Source of the DNA: JAPHTQ01 sp050302275
Lineage (GTDB): Bacteria > Pseudomonadota > Gammaproteobacteria > Thiohalomonadales > Thiohalomonadaceae
DNA length: 64,000 nucleotides
Assembly: GCA_050302275.1 (NCBI GenBank)
Contig: JBNLAT010000007.1
Span: forward strand, 1-64,000
Reading direction: 5' to 3'
Every line of letters begins with the position of its first letter. Position 1 is the stretch's first letter. Made by a program: the position numbers and the translations under genes. The notes beneath the pieces are model-generated. The model was not told the origin of the DNA, made no database searches, and saw only the letters and a list, made by a program, of their open reading frames with translations. Below, in pieces: positions 17,274 to 25,826 of this stretch.

Positions 17274-17417
17274 AGAAGCATCTTCAAAATTAGTATTCGC
17301 GCCCGGAGACACGGCGCAAAGTCTTCGAGGAGCACAGTTTACCGGTAGTAAATGAGCACCGGAGAAGACTTTGCAACACAGGATCAGGGTGCGAAGGCAA
17401 TTTTGAGATAGCTTCTA
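17273..17417 (+). repeat. About 145-bp palindromic element, family A copy 3
   Basis: From TAGAAGC to GCTTCTA, with the TTTACCGGTAGTAAATGAGC core and arms TCAAAATTAG / CAATTTTGAG. It makes up the entire efp-epmA intergenic region. Its left edge shares a base with the epmA start codon (read on the minus strand), and its right-hand CTA (17415-17417) is the complement of the efp TAG stop codon. The two genes are on the same strand, so the element lies inside what would otherwise be an efp-epmA operon. Confidence 0.9.
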
Positions 17418-17984
17418 ATCGCGAGCGCGGGAGATGTATTCACCCGAGCGGGTATCAACTTTCAATTGATCACCCACATCGATAAACAGCGGCACCTGCA
17501 CCACCGCACCGGTATCGCAGATGGCAGGCTTGGTACCACCGGTGGCGGTATCACCGCGTACACCTGGATCGGTTTCGGTAACGGTGAGGATAACGTGGTT
17601 AGGCGGGGTAATGCTGATCGGGGCACCGTTCCACAGGGTAACCACACACATATCCTGCTCCTTAAGCCACTTGCCCTCTTCGCCCACAGCCGCGGCATCG
17701 GCAGCGATCTGCTCAAAGGTTTCCGGATGCATGAAGTGCCACGCTTCACCGTCGTTATAGAGGTACTGCATGTCAGTATCCATAACATCCGCCGCCTCTA
17801 CACTTTCACCGGATTTGAAGGTACGCTCGATGGTGCGACCGGATTTCAGGTTGCGCACCTTAACCCGGTTGAACGCCTGCCCCTTGCCCGGTTTGACGAA
17901 CTCGTTCTCGACGATAGTGTACGGATCGCCGTCGAGCATGAGCTTGAGTCCGCGCTTGAATTCGTTGGTGCTGTAACTGGCCAT
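17415..17984 (-). CDS. efp: Elongation factor P
   Basis: 189 residues, typical three-barrel EF-P. The modifiable Lys34 is present in VKPGKGQAFNR; the epmA and epmB genes that flank it show that the modification is beta-lysylation. The C-terminal block NHVILTVTETDPGVRGDTATGGTKPA is the family signature. EF-P relieves ribosome stalling at polyproline. A GGGAAGAG ribosome site precedes the ATG. The TAG stop is formed by the end of the palindromic repeat. Divergent from epmB with about 40 bases between them. Confidence 0.97.
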   Translation of the reverse strand: MASYSTNEFKRGLKLMLDGDPYTIVENEFVKPGKGQAFNRVKVRNLKSGRTIERTFKSGESVEAADVMDTDMQYLYNDGEAWHFMHPETFEQIAADAAAVGEEGKWLKEQDMCVVTLWNGAPISITPPNHVILTVTETDPGVRGDTATGGTKPAICDTGAVVQVPLFIDVGDQLKVDTRSGEYISRARD

Positions 17985-18025
17985 AACTCTTCCCGTTGAA
18001 GGATTGATTGCAAAAAAGACCGCCT

Positions 18026-19015
18026 ATGATACCGCGAACTGCCGACTGGAAAAATGCCCTGAGCAATGCCGTACGTGATCCGGCGGAACTATTGGCACTG
18101 CTGGAGCTACCCTCCTCCCTGCTCCCCTCCGCCCGCAAAGCCGCAGCGCTATTCCCGCTGCGGGTGCCGCGCGGCTATCTGGCGCGCATGCAGAAAGGGA
18201 ACGTTAATGACCCGCTGCTACGCCAGATCCTGCCGCTAGCAGAAGAACTGAGAGCGGTAGAGGGGTTTGTCCGTGATCCGGTCGGGGACAACAAAGCGGC
18301 TGTTGCCCCCGGGGTATTGCACAAATATCACGGCCGGGTACTGCTTACGCTAACCGGCGCCTGTGCCATCCACTGTCGTTACTGCTTCCGCCGCCACTTC
18401 CCCTATTCCGAGGAGAATCCCGTGCAGGATAACTGGCAAGGGGTGGTCGATTATTTGCTCGCCAACCCGGAGGTCGAGGAGCTCATCCTGAGTGGCGGCG
18501 ATCCGCTGCTATTCGATACCACCCGTCTACGTGCATTGAGCGATCGATTAATGCGACCGCCGCAGTTAAAACGGCTGCGGATTCATACCCGTCTACCCGT
18601 TGTCCTGCCTGAACGCATCGATACCGAATTACTCGAATGGCTGAACTCACTTCCCTGGCAAACGGTGATGGTGATTCACTGTAACCACGCCAATGAAATC
18701 GATGCCGAGGTCGCTCAGGCACTGGAAAAACTGCATCGCAGTAACGTCACCCTGCTCAATCAAAGCGTGTTACTACGCGGCATTAACGCTGACAGCGAAA
18801 CCCTGTTACAACTGCACGAAACTCTCTTTCGCCACCATGTTTTGCCGTACTACCTGCACCTGCTGGATCGGGTCGATGGCGCTGCACATTTTGAAGTAAC
18901 TGAACAAAGTGCTGCGGAAATAGTCGCAGAGATCAGGGCACGCTCGCCCGGATATCTGGTGCCAAAGCTGGTGCGCGAAATCGCCGGGCAACCCTGCAAA
19001 CAACCTGTGAACTAG
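18026..19015 (+). CDS. epmB: EF-P beta-lysylation protein EpmB (lysine 2,3-aminomutase)
   Basis: 329 residues from MIPRTADW; an in-frame TTG six codons earlier (18008) has a better-placed AAGGA and cannot be excluded. Radical-SAM enzyme with Cys113, Cys117 and Cys120 (CAIHCRYC) binding the 4Fe-4S cluster. Family blocks are FRRHFPY, LILSGGDPL, LRIHTRLPVV, LNQSVLLRG and PYYLHLLD near the C-terminus. It converts (S)-alpha-lysine to (R)-beta-lysine for EpmA. The stop codon lies within a CRP-like operator that belongs to the next transcript. Confidence 0.93.
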   Translation: MIPRTADWKNALSNAVRDPAELLALLELPSSLLPSARKAAALFPLRVPRGYLARMQKGNVNDPLLRQILPLAEELRAVEGFVRDPVGDNKAAVAPGVLHKYHGRVLLTLTGACAIHCRYCFRRHFPYSEENPVQDNWQGVVDYLLANPEVEELILSGGDPLLFDTTRLRALSDRLMRPPQLKRLRIHTRLPVVLPERIDTELLEWLNSLPWQTVMVIHCNHANEIDAEVAQALEKLHRSNVTLLNQSVLLRGINADSETLLQLHETLFRHHVLPYYLHLLDRVDGAAHFEVTEQSAAEIVAEIRARSPGYLVPKLVREIAGQPCKQPVN

Positions 19016-19021
19016 CTCACA
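19006..19021 (+). promoter_or_regulatory. Perfect CRP/Vfr-type operator upstream of fimW-like/fimX
   Basis: TGTGAACTAGCTCACA is an exact match to TGTGA-N6-TCACA. It overlaps the last codons of epmB. Its centre lies about 44 bases before the start point predicted from the -35/-10 pair at 19023-19051, close to a class II activator position. An exact 10-base match is expected about once per million positions. The regulator gene is not in the window, but a membrane adenylate cyclase gene is (24216). Confidence 0.7.
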
Positions 19022-19022
19022 C

Positions 19023-19051
19023 TTGTAATATCCGACCAATACTGATATATA
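19023..19051 (+). promoter_or_regulatory. Candidate sigma70 promoter for fimW-like gene
   Basis: TTGTAA (19023-19028) and TATATA (19046-19051) are separated by 17 bases, directly downstream of the CRP-like site. The weak -35 is consistent with a promoter that needs an activator. The leader then carries AAGGAG (19054-19059) and AAGGGGG (19076-19082) before the ATG at 19090; the second is the likely ribosome site. Confidence 0.45.
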
Positions 19052-19089
19052 ACAAGGAGTTAGAAATAAAAGTTAAGGGGGTTCCGTAG

Positions 19090-20868
19090 ATGGCAAAGGA
19101 ATATGGCCAACTCGGGCTTGGCATTGCCGAACGCAGCAAACCGGGCAAGGATGCCTTCGACTACCGGGCATCCCACACCGAACAGTGGGTACGGGATCTA
19201 CCGATGGGCAACGTCGGTGAAACCGCACGTCTGGTCTACGAAACACTGCACGCAGTTAACCACCTGGCAATTGCCTGGAAGGATCGCTATCGCTTCCTCG
19301 AACTGCTCCGCGAGCCGGTCCACTACGTACAAAGCTCCCTGGACAAGCGTCTCTCCAACGCCACCTTCCCCCTGCCGGAGAAATCCCAGCGTATTGCCAA
19401 TCTGGACCAGAGCTTGTCCAACGAAATGGCGCTAGGCTACAAAACTGCCATTGAAGAGATGCTCGGCAGCAGCTTTCTGAGCCGTGATAACAAGGCACTG
19501 ACGGTGATGATCCACCGTGCCATCCGCTATCTCAGCCAGGCTATGCTAAGTTGCTATCAAACCTATCGTCCACACCCGGAGAATAGCTGGCGCGAGTTAA
19601 ATGCCCTCTATCTCTTCGCCGAACACAAGAATGTCTACCTTGACCGGGTCAACGACGAACTCAACGAACTGTTACCCGAGTCGAGTATCGCCAGGGTCTA
19701 CAAACAGATCCTGCTGCTGGCCCTCGCCTCCCCTTACCGTCTGCGCCAGAATGAGGCGGAAGTGGTCTATAACGCACTCGCCCGCTACGCAACGCACGCG
19801 CATATCCTGCCCTATAGCGATCCGGCGGCGACTGAGGTGCTGTTCTCCATCCATATCAACAGCGACCAGGCGCCCGACTATCTGGTCTTCAACCACGAAG
19901 AGTGCAACAAGGAACTCTGTCGACTGGTCGATACCCGTGAAATGAGTCAGAAGATCTATGAAGAGCTGGAAAAGCGCGAAGGACTGATGGGCTCGGGCCA
20001 GATCCCTGCTGATCTGGTTATCCGCTTGATAAGAGCCTGGGGCATCGCCCCCAAGCGCAGCTTTGCCCGCAATGAACGCAACGCAGCAAGCGTCAGTGCT
20101 GTGATTGGCCTGACCAACCTCTATCGGCTGCTTGCCAAGGAACAGGGCAGCGCCAATACCCAGATTCACAAGGCTCGTTTCAATAGCCGTTCCGTAGTGG
20201 GTGTCAGTCAACCCACCAACGAAGACATCTGGGACATCCGTGGCAGTAGTTACATCAAGAAAGATTACGACCACTACAAGTCGTTTACCGATCCCGATGA
20301 GATCGCACAGGACGACTCCACCATCCCCACTCAGACCTGGCAGATCCTTAATGAAAGCGCTGGTGGTTATCGCCTTTCACTAGCAAGTAACGAAAGTGTC
20401 GGCGTCAAGGTAGGGGAACTGATGGGTATCAACCGCGGTAACGGCAGCAACACCTGGGAAACCGGCGTAGTACGCTGGATACGCCAGGGCAGTGACGGAC
20501 GTCTGGAGCTCGGTGTACAGGTGCTTGCTCCTCACGCCACGCCGGTTTTGGTGAACAACGAGCGGGCTTCCGGCAAGGCCGCAGAAAGCCAGTATGGACT
20601 GTTACTGGACGAGATCCCCGCATTAAAGCAGGCCGGTAGCCTGATTACCCCGACCTTACTGTTCAAGAAGGGCAATGAGCTCAGCGTCAACGCCCCTTCT
20701 TTACAGGCCACCTTGAAACTTGAAGATAAGCTTCAGGATAGCGGCGCCTTTGCGCAGTTCACCTATAAACGTACCGATCAACCACCAGCAGCCGCCAAGC
20801 CGACGGAAAAATCCTCGGATAAGGGCACTGACAACAACGGTTTCGGCCATATCTGGGATGAGCTGTAA
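19090..20868 (+). CDS. FimW-like PilZ-domain c-di-GMP effector (uncertain)
   Basis: 592 residues, mainly helical, no signal peptide. Residues about 1-400 form a helical region with no enzyme motif (WVRDLPMGNVGETARLVYE near the start). Residues about 410-490 resemble a PilZ domain: NESAGG at 421-426 fits the D/N-x-S-x-x-G motif, and GVKVGELMGI and GVVRWIRQ match later strands. The canonical upstream Arg pair is not obvious. From memory, the Pseudomonas aeruginosa gene directly before fimX encodes a protein of this size, the c-di-GMP effector FimW; position and length agree, but I cannot confirm homology here. Probably co-transcribed with fimX 116 bases downstream. Confidence 0.7.
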   Translation: MAKEYGQLGLGIAERSKPGKDAFDYRASHTEQWVRDLPMGNVGETARLVYETLHAVNHLAIAWKDRYRFLELLREPVHYVQSSLDKRLSNATFPLPEKSQRIANLDQSLSNEMALGYKTAIEEMLGSSFLSRDNKALTVMIHRAIRYLSQAMLSCYQTYRPHPENSWRELNALYLFAEHKNVYLDRVNDELNELLPESSIARVYKQILLLALASPYRLRQNEAEVVYNALARYATHAHILPYSDPAATEVLFSIHINSDQAPDYLVFNHEECNKELCRLVDTREMSQKIYEELEKREGLMGSGQIPADLVIRLIRAWGIAPKRSFARNERNAASVSAVIGLTNLYRLLAKEQGSANTQIHKARFNSRSVVGVSQPTNEDIWDIRGSSYIKKDYDHYKSFTDPDEIAQDDSTIPTQTWQILNESAGGYRLSLASNESVGVKVGELMGINRGNGSNTWETGVVRWIRQGSDGRLELGVQVLAPHATPVLVNNERASGKAAESQYGLLLDEIPALKQAGSLITPTLLFKKGNELSVNAPSLQATLKLEDKLQDSGAFAQFTYKRTDQPPAAAKPTEKSSDKGTDNNGFGHIWDEL

Positions 20869-20984
20869 AAACCTGTCTCCGACCAAACCTGTTCATTGCT
20901 GTAGCTTCCACCTGAGGAAATACCTAGAATACGGCCCTGTGCGTGTGAAACGCCAACACCTCAGGGACGCAAACAAGGTTAACC

Positions 20985-23060
20985 GTGCTTAAACAACAGA
21001 CTATCCACATACTGGTCCTCGACGACTCCTCCAACGATGCTGAAACCGTTGCCAATATGCTGCGCAACGCTGGTCATGCTGTGAACGCCAAACGGGTAGA
21101 GGATGATGAGGATCTACGTGAGGCTTTGACTAAGGAAAACGTCGATCTGGTTCTAGGTAAACCGGAAATTACCGGACTTGCTGCCGAAGAGGTATTGAAC
21201 ATTATCGACACATCTGGACAGTATGTCCCGCTGCTACTCATCGGCGACGATGTCGATGAAAACCGAATTACGGAACTGCTTGCAGCAGGCGCACGCGATG
21301 TCGTTTATATCTCCCAACCGAAACGTCTGGAACATGCCGTTTTACGGGAGATGGTCAGTTCACGGGAACACCGTAAGGTCATTGAATTCGAGACCCGACT
21401 CGACGAGGCCAATCGTCGTGCACAAACCCTGGTAGACAGCTCTCGCGACGCCATTACCTATGTCCACGACGGCATGCACATCTATGCCAACCAGTCCTAC
21501 CTGGAGATGTTTGGCTTTAGCAGCATGGATGATGTCGAAGGCCTGCCGATCCTCAACATGGTAAAAAAGGACGAACACGCCCGATTTAAGAAATTTCTGC
21601 GCGACTTCGATAAGGTCAACGCCGATAGCGACACCATTAGTGTGGATGGCCTGAAACCTGACGGTAGTAGCTTTAATATCACCATGGAGTTTGCCCTCGC
21701 CAGCTATGACGGCGAACCGTGCACACAAATCATTATCCGTCAGCAGGCCAACAACGAGGAACTGGAGAAAAAGCTCAAGGATATGAGCAAGCTGGATCTG
21801 GTCACCGGTGCCTATAACCGCGTGCACTTCTTCGAAATCTTCAATAAGGTCCTCGGCAAACCCGGCAAAGAGGGCATGCTCTTTTACCTCACACCGGATA
21901 ATTACAAAAAACTGAGGCAGGATGTTGGTATCGACCACAGCGATCAGTTACTGGCCGATATGGTGCAGCTGATTAACAGCAAAATTACAGGCAAGGACGA
22001 CATTCTGGCACGCTACGAAGGCGAGTATTTTCTGCTCCTGCTACAGGGACAAAGCCAGGAACATGCGGAACAATTTGCCGAGAACCTGTGCAAGACCGTC
22101 GCCGATCACCTGTTTACGATTAATGGCAAGTCTGTCTCCATTACCTGCAGTGTCGGTATCTATCCCTACGATGAAACCACCAAAAGCGCGCAGGATGTAT
22201 TGAACCGGGCAGAGAAAGGTCTGCGTGAAGCTGCTGAGAAAGGTGGCAACAGCTATACCTTCTACATACCCGGCGAAGAAGAACTGGCAGAACAGGAAAA
22301 GACCGCGCTACTCAGTAAACAGATTAAGCACGCGCTCAAAAACAACCTGCTGCATCTCATGTTCCAGCCGATCGTCAGCCTTAAGGGCGACGAAAACAAG
22401 AACTACGAAGTGCTGCTGCGCATGCAGGATGAAAAGAAGAACACCCTGCTGCCAAAAGCCTTCCTGCCCGCCGCGGACCGGGCCGGACTAATGACCGCTA
22501 TCGACCGCTGGGTACTGGCACACTCTATCAAGGTCATCTCAGAGCAGCGTCATGCAGGCAATCCGGTACGACTTTTCGTCAAACTCTCCGCCTCGTCGCT
22601 CAAGGACAACAAGTTTCTTGCCTGGCTTCAGGAGATTCTCAAAGCAGCACATGCTGAACCTGGAACCCTGATCATCGAAGTGCCTGAAACAGTGATCAAC
22701 GAGAACACCAACTCCTATAAAATTCTCGAACAGGGGCTAAAGACTCTGCATGTCGATATCGCCATCGACCACTTCGGCACCAAAGACAACTCGCTCAAAA
22801 CCCTCGGTGCCTGTGGGGCGAACTATCTCAAGCTGGACGCCAGCATTGTCGGTGCCCTGAGCAGCAATAGCGAAGCACAGAGTACAGTGCATGCCATTTC
22901 AGCAGCATTAAAGGACAAACCGATCAAGCTGATTGCCAACGCGGTGGAAGATCCTCACACCCTGGCCACCATCTATTCCACCGGCGTCGACTATATTCAG
23001 GGCTTCTTCCTGCAGGAGCCCACCGACAATCTGGACTACGACTTCAGCTCCATGGGCTGA
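20985..23060 (+). CDS. fimX: FimX-like c-di-GMP effector (REC-PAS-GGDEF-EAL, degenerate)
   Basis: 691 residues, the length of P. aeruginosa FimX as I recall. Receiver-like domain 1-125 with Lys in place of the phospho-acceptor Asp (DLVLGKPEI). PAS 150-260. A GGDEF domain whose signature is EGEYF (345-349), so cyclase-dead. An EAL domain with EVL (475-477) and DHFG instead of DDFG, so probably a binder, not a phosphodiesterase. In Pseudomonas and Xanthomonas such proteins control type IV pilus assembly. It starts with GTG, with AAGG about 8 bases upstream. Preceded by the FimW-like gene and convergent with htpX (2-base gap). Confidence 0.87.
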   Translation: MLKQQTIHILVLDDSSNDAETVANMLRNAGHAVNAKRVEDDEDLREALTKENVDLVLGKPEITGLAAEEVLNIIDTSGQYVPLLLIGDDVDENRITELLAAGARDVVYISQPKRLEHAVLREMVSSREHRKVIEFETRLDEANRRAQTLVDSSRDAITYVHDGMHIYANQSYLEMFGFSSMDDVEGLPILNMVKKDEHARFKKFLRDFDKVNADSDTISVDGLKPDGSSFNITMEFALASYDGEPCTQIIIRQQANNEELEKKLKDMSKLDLVTGAYNRVHFFEIFNKVLGKPGKEGMLFYLTPDNYKKLRQDVGIDHSDQLLADMVQLINSKITGKDDILARYEGEYFLLLLQGQSQEHAEQFAENLCKTVADHLFTINGKSVSITCSVGIYPYDETTKSAQDVLNRAEKGLREAAEKGGNSYTFYIPGEEELAEQEKTALLSKQIKHALKNNLLHLMFQPIVSLKGDENKNYEVLLRMQDEKKNTLLPKAFLPAADRAGLMTAIDRWVLAHSIKVISEQRHAGNPVRLFVKLSASSLKDNKFLAWLQEILKAAHAEPGTLIIEVPETVINENTNSYKILEQGLKTLHVDIAIDHFGTKDNSLKTLGACGANYLKLDASIVGALSSNSEAQSTVHAISAALKDKPIKLIANAVEDPHTLATIYSTGVDYIQGFFLQEPTDNLDYDFSSMG

Positions 23061-23061
23061 T

Positions 23062-23937
23062 TTACCCACGCAATAACGCTCTAATCCGCTCCTCCAGCGG
23101 TGGGTGACTCATAAACAGTCGCGACAAGGTTCCACCAGCCCGAATGCCGAAGGCCGCCATCTCATTGGGTAACTGGCCGGGGATCTGCGACTGTTGCAGT
23201 CGTTGCAACGCCGCGACCATATGTTCCCTACCCGCCAGCTGCGCACCACCCGCATCGGCACGGAATTCCCGCAGCCTCGAGAACCACATCACGAGGATGC
23301 TGGCCAACACACCCAACACCACTTCGGCCAGCATGGAAACCACAAAATATCCAATCCCGGGACCGTGCGACTCACCATCACGGCGCAGAAACGAATCGAC
23401 CAGCGAACCGATGACCCGGGCCAGGAAGATGACAAAGGTGTTAACCACCCCCTGAATCAGACTGAGAGTAACCATATCTCCGTTGGCCACATGGCTGATC
23501 TCGTGGGCCAATACCCCCTCCACCTCATCCCGCGACATTCCCTGTAACAATCCTGTGCTGACCGCCACCAGGGCATCGTCACGCTTCATCCCGGTGGCAA
23601 AGGCATTCATATCCGGGGAGTCGTAGATCGCCACCTCCGGCATACCGATACCCGCCCGCTCGGCAAACCGGCCTACGGTCTCCATCAGCCACTGCTCGCC
23701 ACTGTTTCGTGGCTGTTCGATAACCCGGGCTCCGGTGCTCATCTTGGCCATTTGTTTGGAAAGCGCCAGGGAGATGAAGGAACCACCGAAGCCGATCACT
23801 GCGGCAAACAGCAACAGTGCTGTCATATTCAGTCCGTTGGCTGCCAGCCAGCGGTCCACCCCGAGCAGGCGGAAACTGACGCTCAGTACCAGTAAAACCG
23901 CGAAGTTTGTCGCAAAGAATAATAAAACCCTTTTCAT
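23062..23937 (-). CDS. htpX: Membrane zinc metalloprotease HtpX
   Basis: 291 residues from MKRVLLFFATNF (E. coli 293); the frame is open 36 codons upstream without family similarity. Two N-terminal membrane segments (4-24, 40-60), the zinc site His145-Glu146-x-x-His149 in AHEISHVANGD, two further membrane segments, and EFRADAGGAQLAG with the third ligand. HtpX degrades misfolded membrane proteins and is envelope-stress-controlled in the family. Convergent with fimX. The upstream region 23938-24215 is shared with the divergent cyclase gene. Confidence 0.94.
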   Translation of the reverse strand: MKRVLLFFATNFAVLLVLSVSFRLLGVDRWLAANGLNMTALLLFAAVIGFGGSFISLALSKQMAKMSTGARVIEQPRNSGEQWLMETVGRFAERAGIGMPEVAIYDSPDMNAFATGMKRDDALVAVSTGLLQGMSRDEVEGVLAHEISHVANGDMVTLSLIQGVVNTFVIFLARVIGSLVDSFLRRDGESHGPGIGYFVVSMLAEVVLGVLASILVMWFSRLREFRADAGGAQLAGREHMVAALQRLQQSQIPGQLPNEMAAFGIRAGGTLSRLFMSHPPLEERIRALLRG

Positions 23938-24215
23938 ACTGTTTTCGTCTACCAATGTAAGTGCTAAGAGGCTAGGATAGGATTCAGGCCGTAAACACGC
24001 CCATGACCCCTGGCGATAGACTTGGGGCGAAACATAAAAGTTCAATACAAATTCAATACCTTAGCCCTGAATAAACTGGCAACTTTTGTACCGAAATCAG
24101 ACCTGGTCGGCTGCACGAATAATTCAATGGCTTAATCTGAATTTAAGCCTCTACAGCCAACTGCCATGGTATGATTTGAGGATTAGCCCCTTAGTGGAGA
24201 GAACGGATAACCGGG

Positions 24216-25826
24216 ATGAGCCTGAGACACTCAGTCAGCGCGATCAGTGAGCGATATCAGCCCCAGCTGGAAGCAGCAGGGCGCTCTCTACGCACATCCC
24301 TGGCTCTAGCCCAGGCCGAGGCACAACCCTCGTTCAAGACTATTGGTCAAATTCTGCGTACCCGACGCCTCCCTGACCGTGTCCCCATCGCCCTCAAACT
24401 GGCCTTTGCCTTCGCCTTTCTCATCGCCAGCGGCATGATCGTACTGGGGATACTGGTCGGCACCAACCAGACCAGCCTGCTAGAACAGCAGATGAACTCC
24501 CACGGCGCGACCCAGGTCCAACAACTGGCGGAAAGTGCCCGGGAGCCCCTGCTGGCCAACGATAACCTTAACCTCGAGCTTCTCACCCACAACCTCACCT
24601 TAAGTGAGGGTATTATGGGGGCAGCGGTCTATAGCGAGGAGATGAAACTGGCGGCGCGCGAAGGCGCTGTGCCTGCCCTGGGACAGAGTGGTACCGGTGC
24701 ACTCGCGCTGGATGACAACATCTCGGTCTATCGCTGGGAGTTACCCAAAGACGGCATCGACCAGGCACTCATCTCCTACCTCTCGCCGATCACCTTCCGC
24801 GATATTACCGTTGGCTATGCCCTGATCACCTTCGACTACTCGCTGTTGAGCTACGCCAAGTACGAAACCATCGCCACGGTGGTCAGTACAATTTTCCTCA
24901 TGCTGCTGCTGACTGTCGGCGTCTCCTACTATCTGGGTCAACGCTTCAGTCGCCCGATTAACAAACTGGTTGAAGTCTGCGAAGCCTATTCCAACGGCCA
25001 CTACGAATTCCGAGTGCATGAAAAACGTAACGATGAAATCGGCATGCTGATGGAGTCGCTGAATAGCATGGGCGAAGGCCTGCTACGTAAAGAACAGGTA
25101 GAACAGGTATTCTCCCGCTACGTTTCACCTCAGGTCGCACGCCGCGCTATCGAAGATTTCGAACACAGCGATCACCTGGAACTGGGTGGGCGCCATGTTA
25201 CGGCCAGCGTACTGTTCGCCGATATTGTTGGCTTTACCAGCATCTCCGAGAACATGTCGCCGCAGGAGATCAGCTCTCTGCTCAACCTCTACTTCAGCAA
25301 TATCGCCCGCGCAGTACACTTCTGCCACGGCCATATCGACAAGTACATGGGCGACTGCGCGATGATCGTCTTCGGTGTCCCAGAAGAACATGAAGAGCAC
25401 GCCTTCTACTCCCTCTCCTGTGCCTGGATGATCCTCGAGCTGGTACGACAAATGAACCAGTTGCGCAGCTCCCGTGGCCTGACCACGGTAGAATTCCGTA
25501 TCGGTGTTAACAGCGGTACAATGCTGGCGGGTAATATGGGTTCAGCGGATCGAATGGAGTACACCGTGGTCGGTGATTCGGTCAACCTGGCTTCCCGCCT
25601 GTCGCACGCTGGGGTACCCGGCCAGGTCATCGTCACCGGTGAAATGCTGGACCAACCCGATCTGGTTGGACGCATCGTGACTACTCACCGCGGCAAGATC
25701 AAACTGCGCGGCAAGAAAGAGCAAATTTCCATTTTCCACATTCGTGACATCCACGACCCGTTCCGTGCCCACATGCTGGAAGAGATCCGTAACATCCTGA
25801 AGAACAGCGATCTGGAGGTTGCATGA
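24216..25826 (+). CDS. Membrane class III adenylate cyclase (HAMP-cyclase)
   Basis: 536 residues. Two membrane helices (about 59-82 and 212-233) bracket a periplasmic sensor domain, followed by HAMP (about 235-288) and a class III catalytic domain. Metal-binding Asp336 (VLFADIVGFTS) and Asp380 (KYMGDCAMIVFG), adenine-type Lys (DKYMGD), base Asp in VVGDSVNLASRL, and transition-state Asn/Arg in NLASRL are all present, so ATP rather than GTP is the expected substrate. Its stop overlaps the ATG of a TPR lipoprotein (ATGA). It sits two genes after fimX. cAMP from it could feed the CRP-like sites in this window. Confidence 0.88.
   Translation: MSLRHSVSAISERYQPQLEAAGRSLRTSLALAQAEAQPSFKTIGQILRTRRLPDRVPIALKLAFAFAFLIASGMIVLGILVGTNQTSLLEQQMNSHGATQVQQLAESAREPLLANDNLNLELLTHNLTLSEGIMGAAVYSEEMKLAAREGAVPALGQSGTGALALDDNISVYRWELPKDGIDQALISYLSPITFRDITVGYALITFDYSLLSYAKYETIATVVSTIFLMLLLTVGVSYYLGQRFSRPINKLVEVCEAYSNGHYEFRVHEKRNDEIGMLMESLNSMGEGLLRKEQVEQVFSRYVSPQVARRAIEDFEHSDHLELGGRHVTASVLFADIVGFTSISENMSPQEISSLLNLYFSNIARAVHFCHGHIDKYMGDCAMIVFGVPEEHEEHAFYSLSCAWMILELVRQMNQLRSSRGLTTVEFRIGVNSGTMLAGNMGSADRMEYTVVGDSVNLASRLSHAGVPGQVIVTGEMLDQPDLVGRIVTTHRGKIKLRGKKEQISIFHIRDIHDPFRAHMLEEIRNILKNSDLEVA

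Noticed and set aside
20875..20984. CRP-like site directly before fimX (TGTGAAACGCCAACAC)
   Set aside because: The right half departs from TCACA at most positions.
24120..24180. Sigma70 promoter with TATGAT at 24170 for the cyclase gene
   Set aside because: No acceptable -35 at 16-18 bases; left unannotated.
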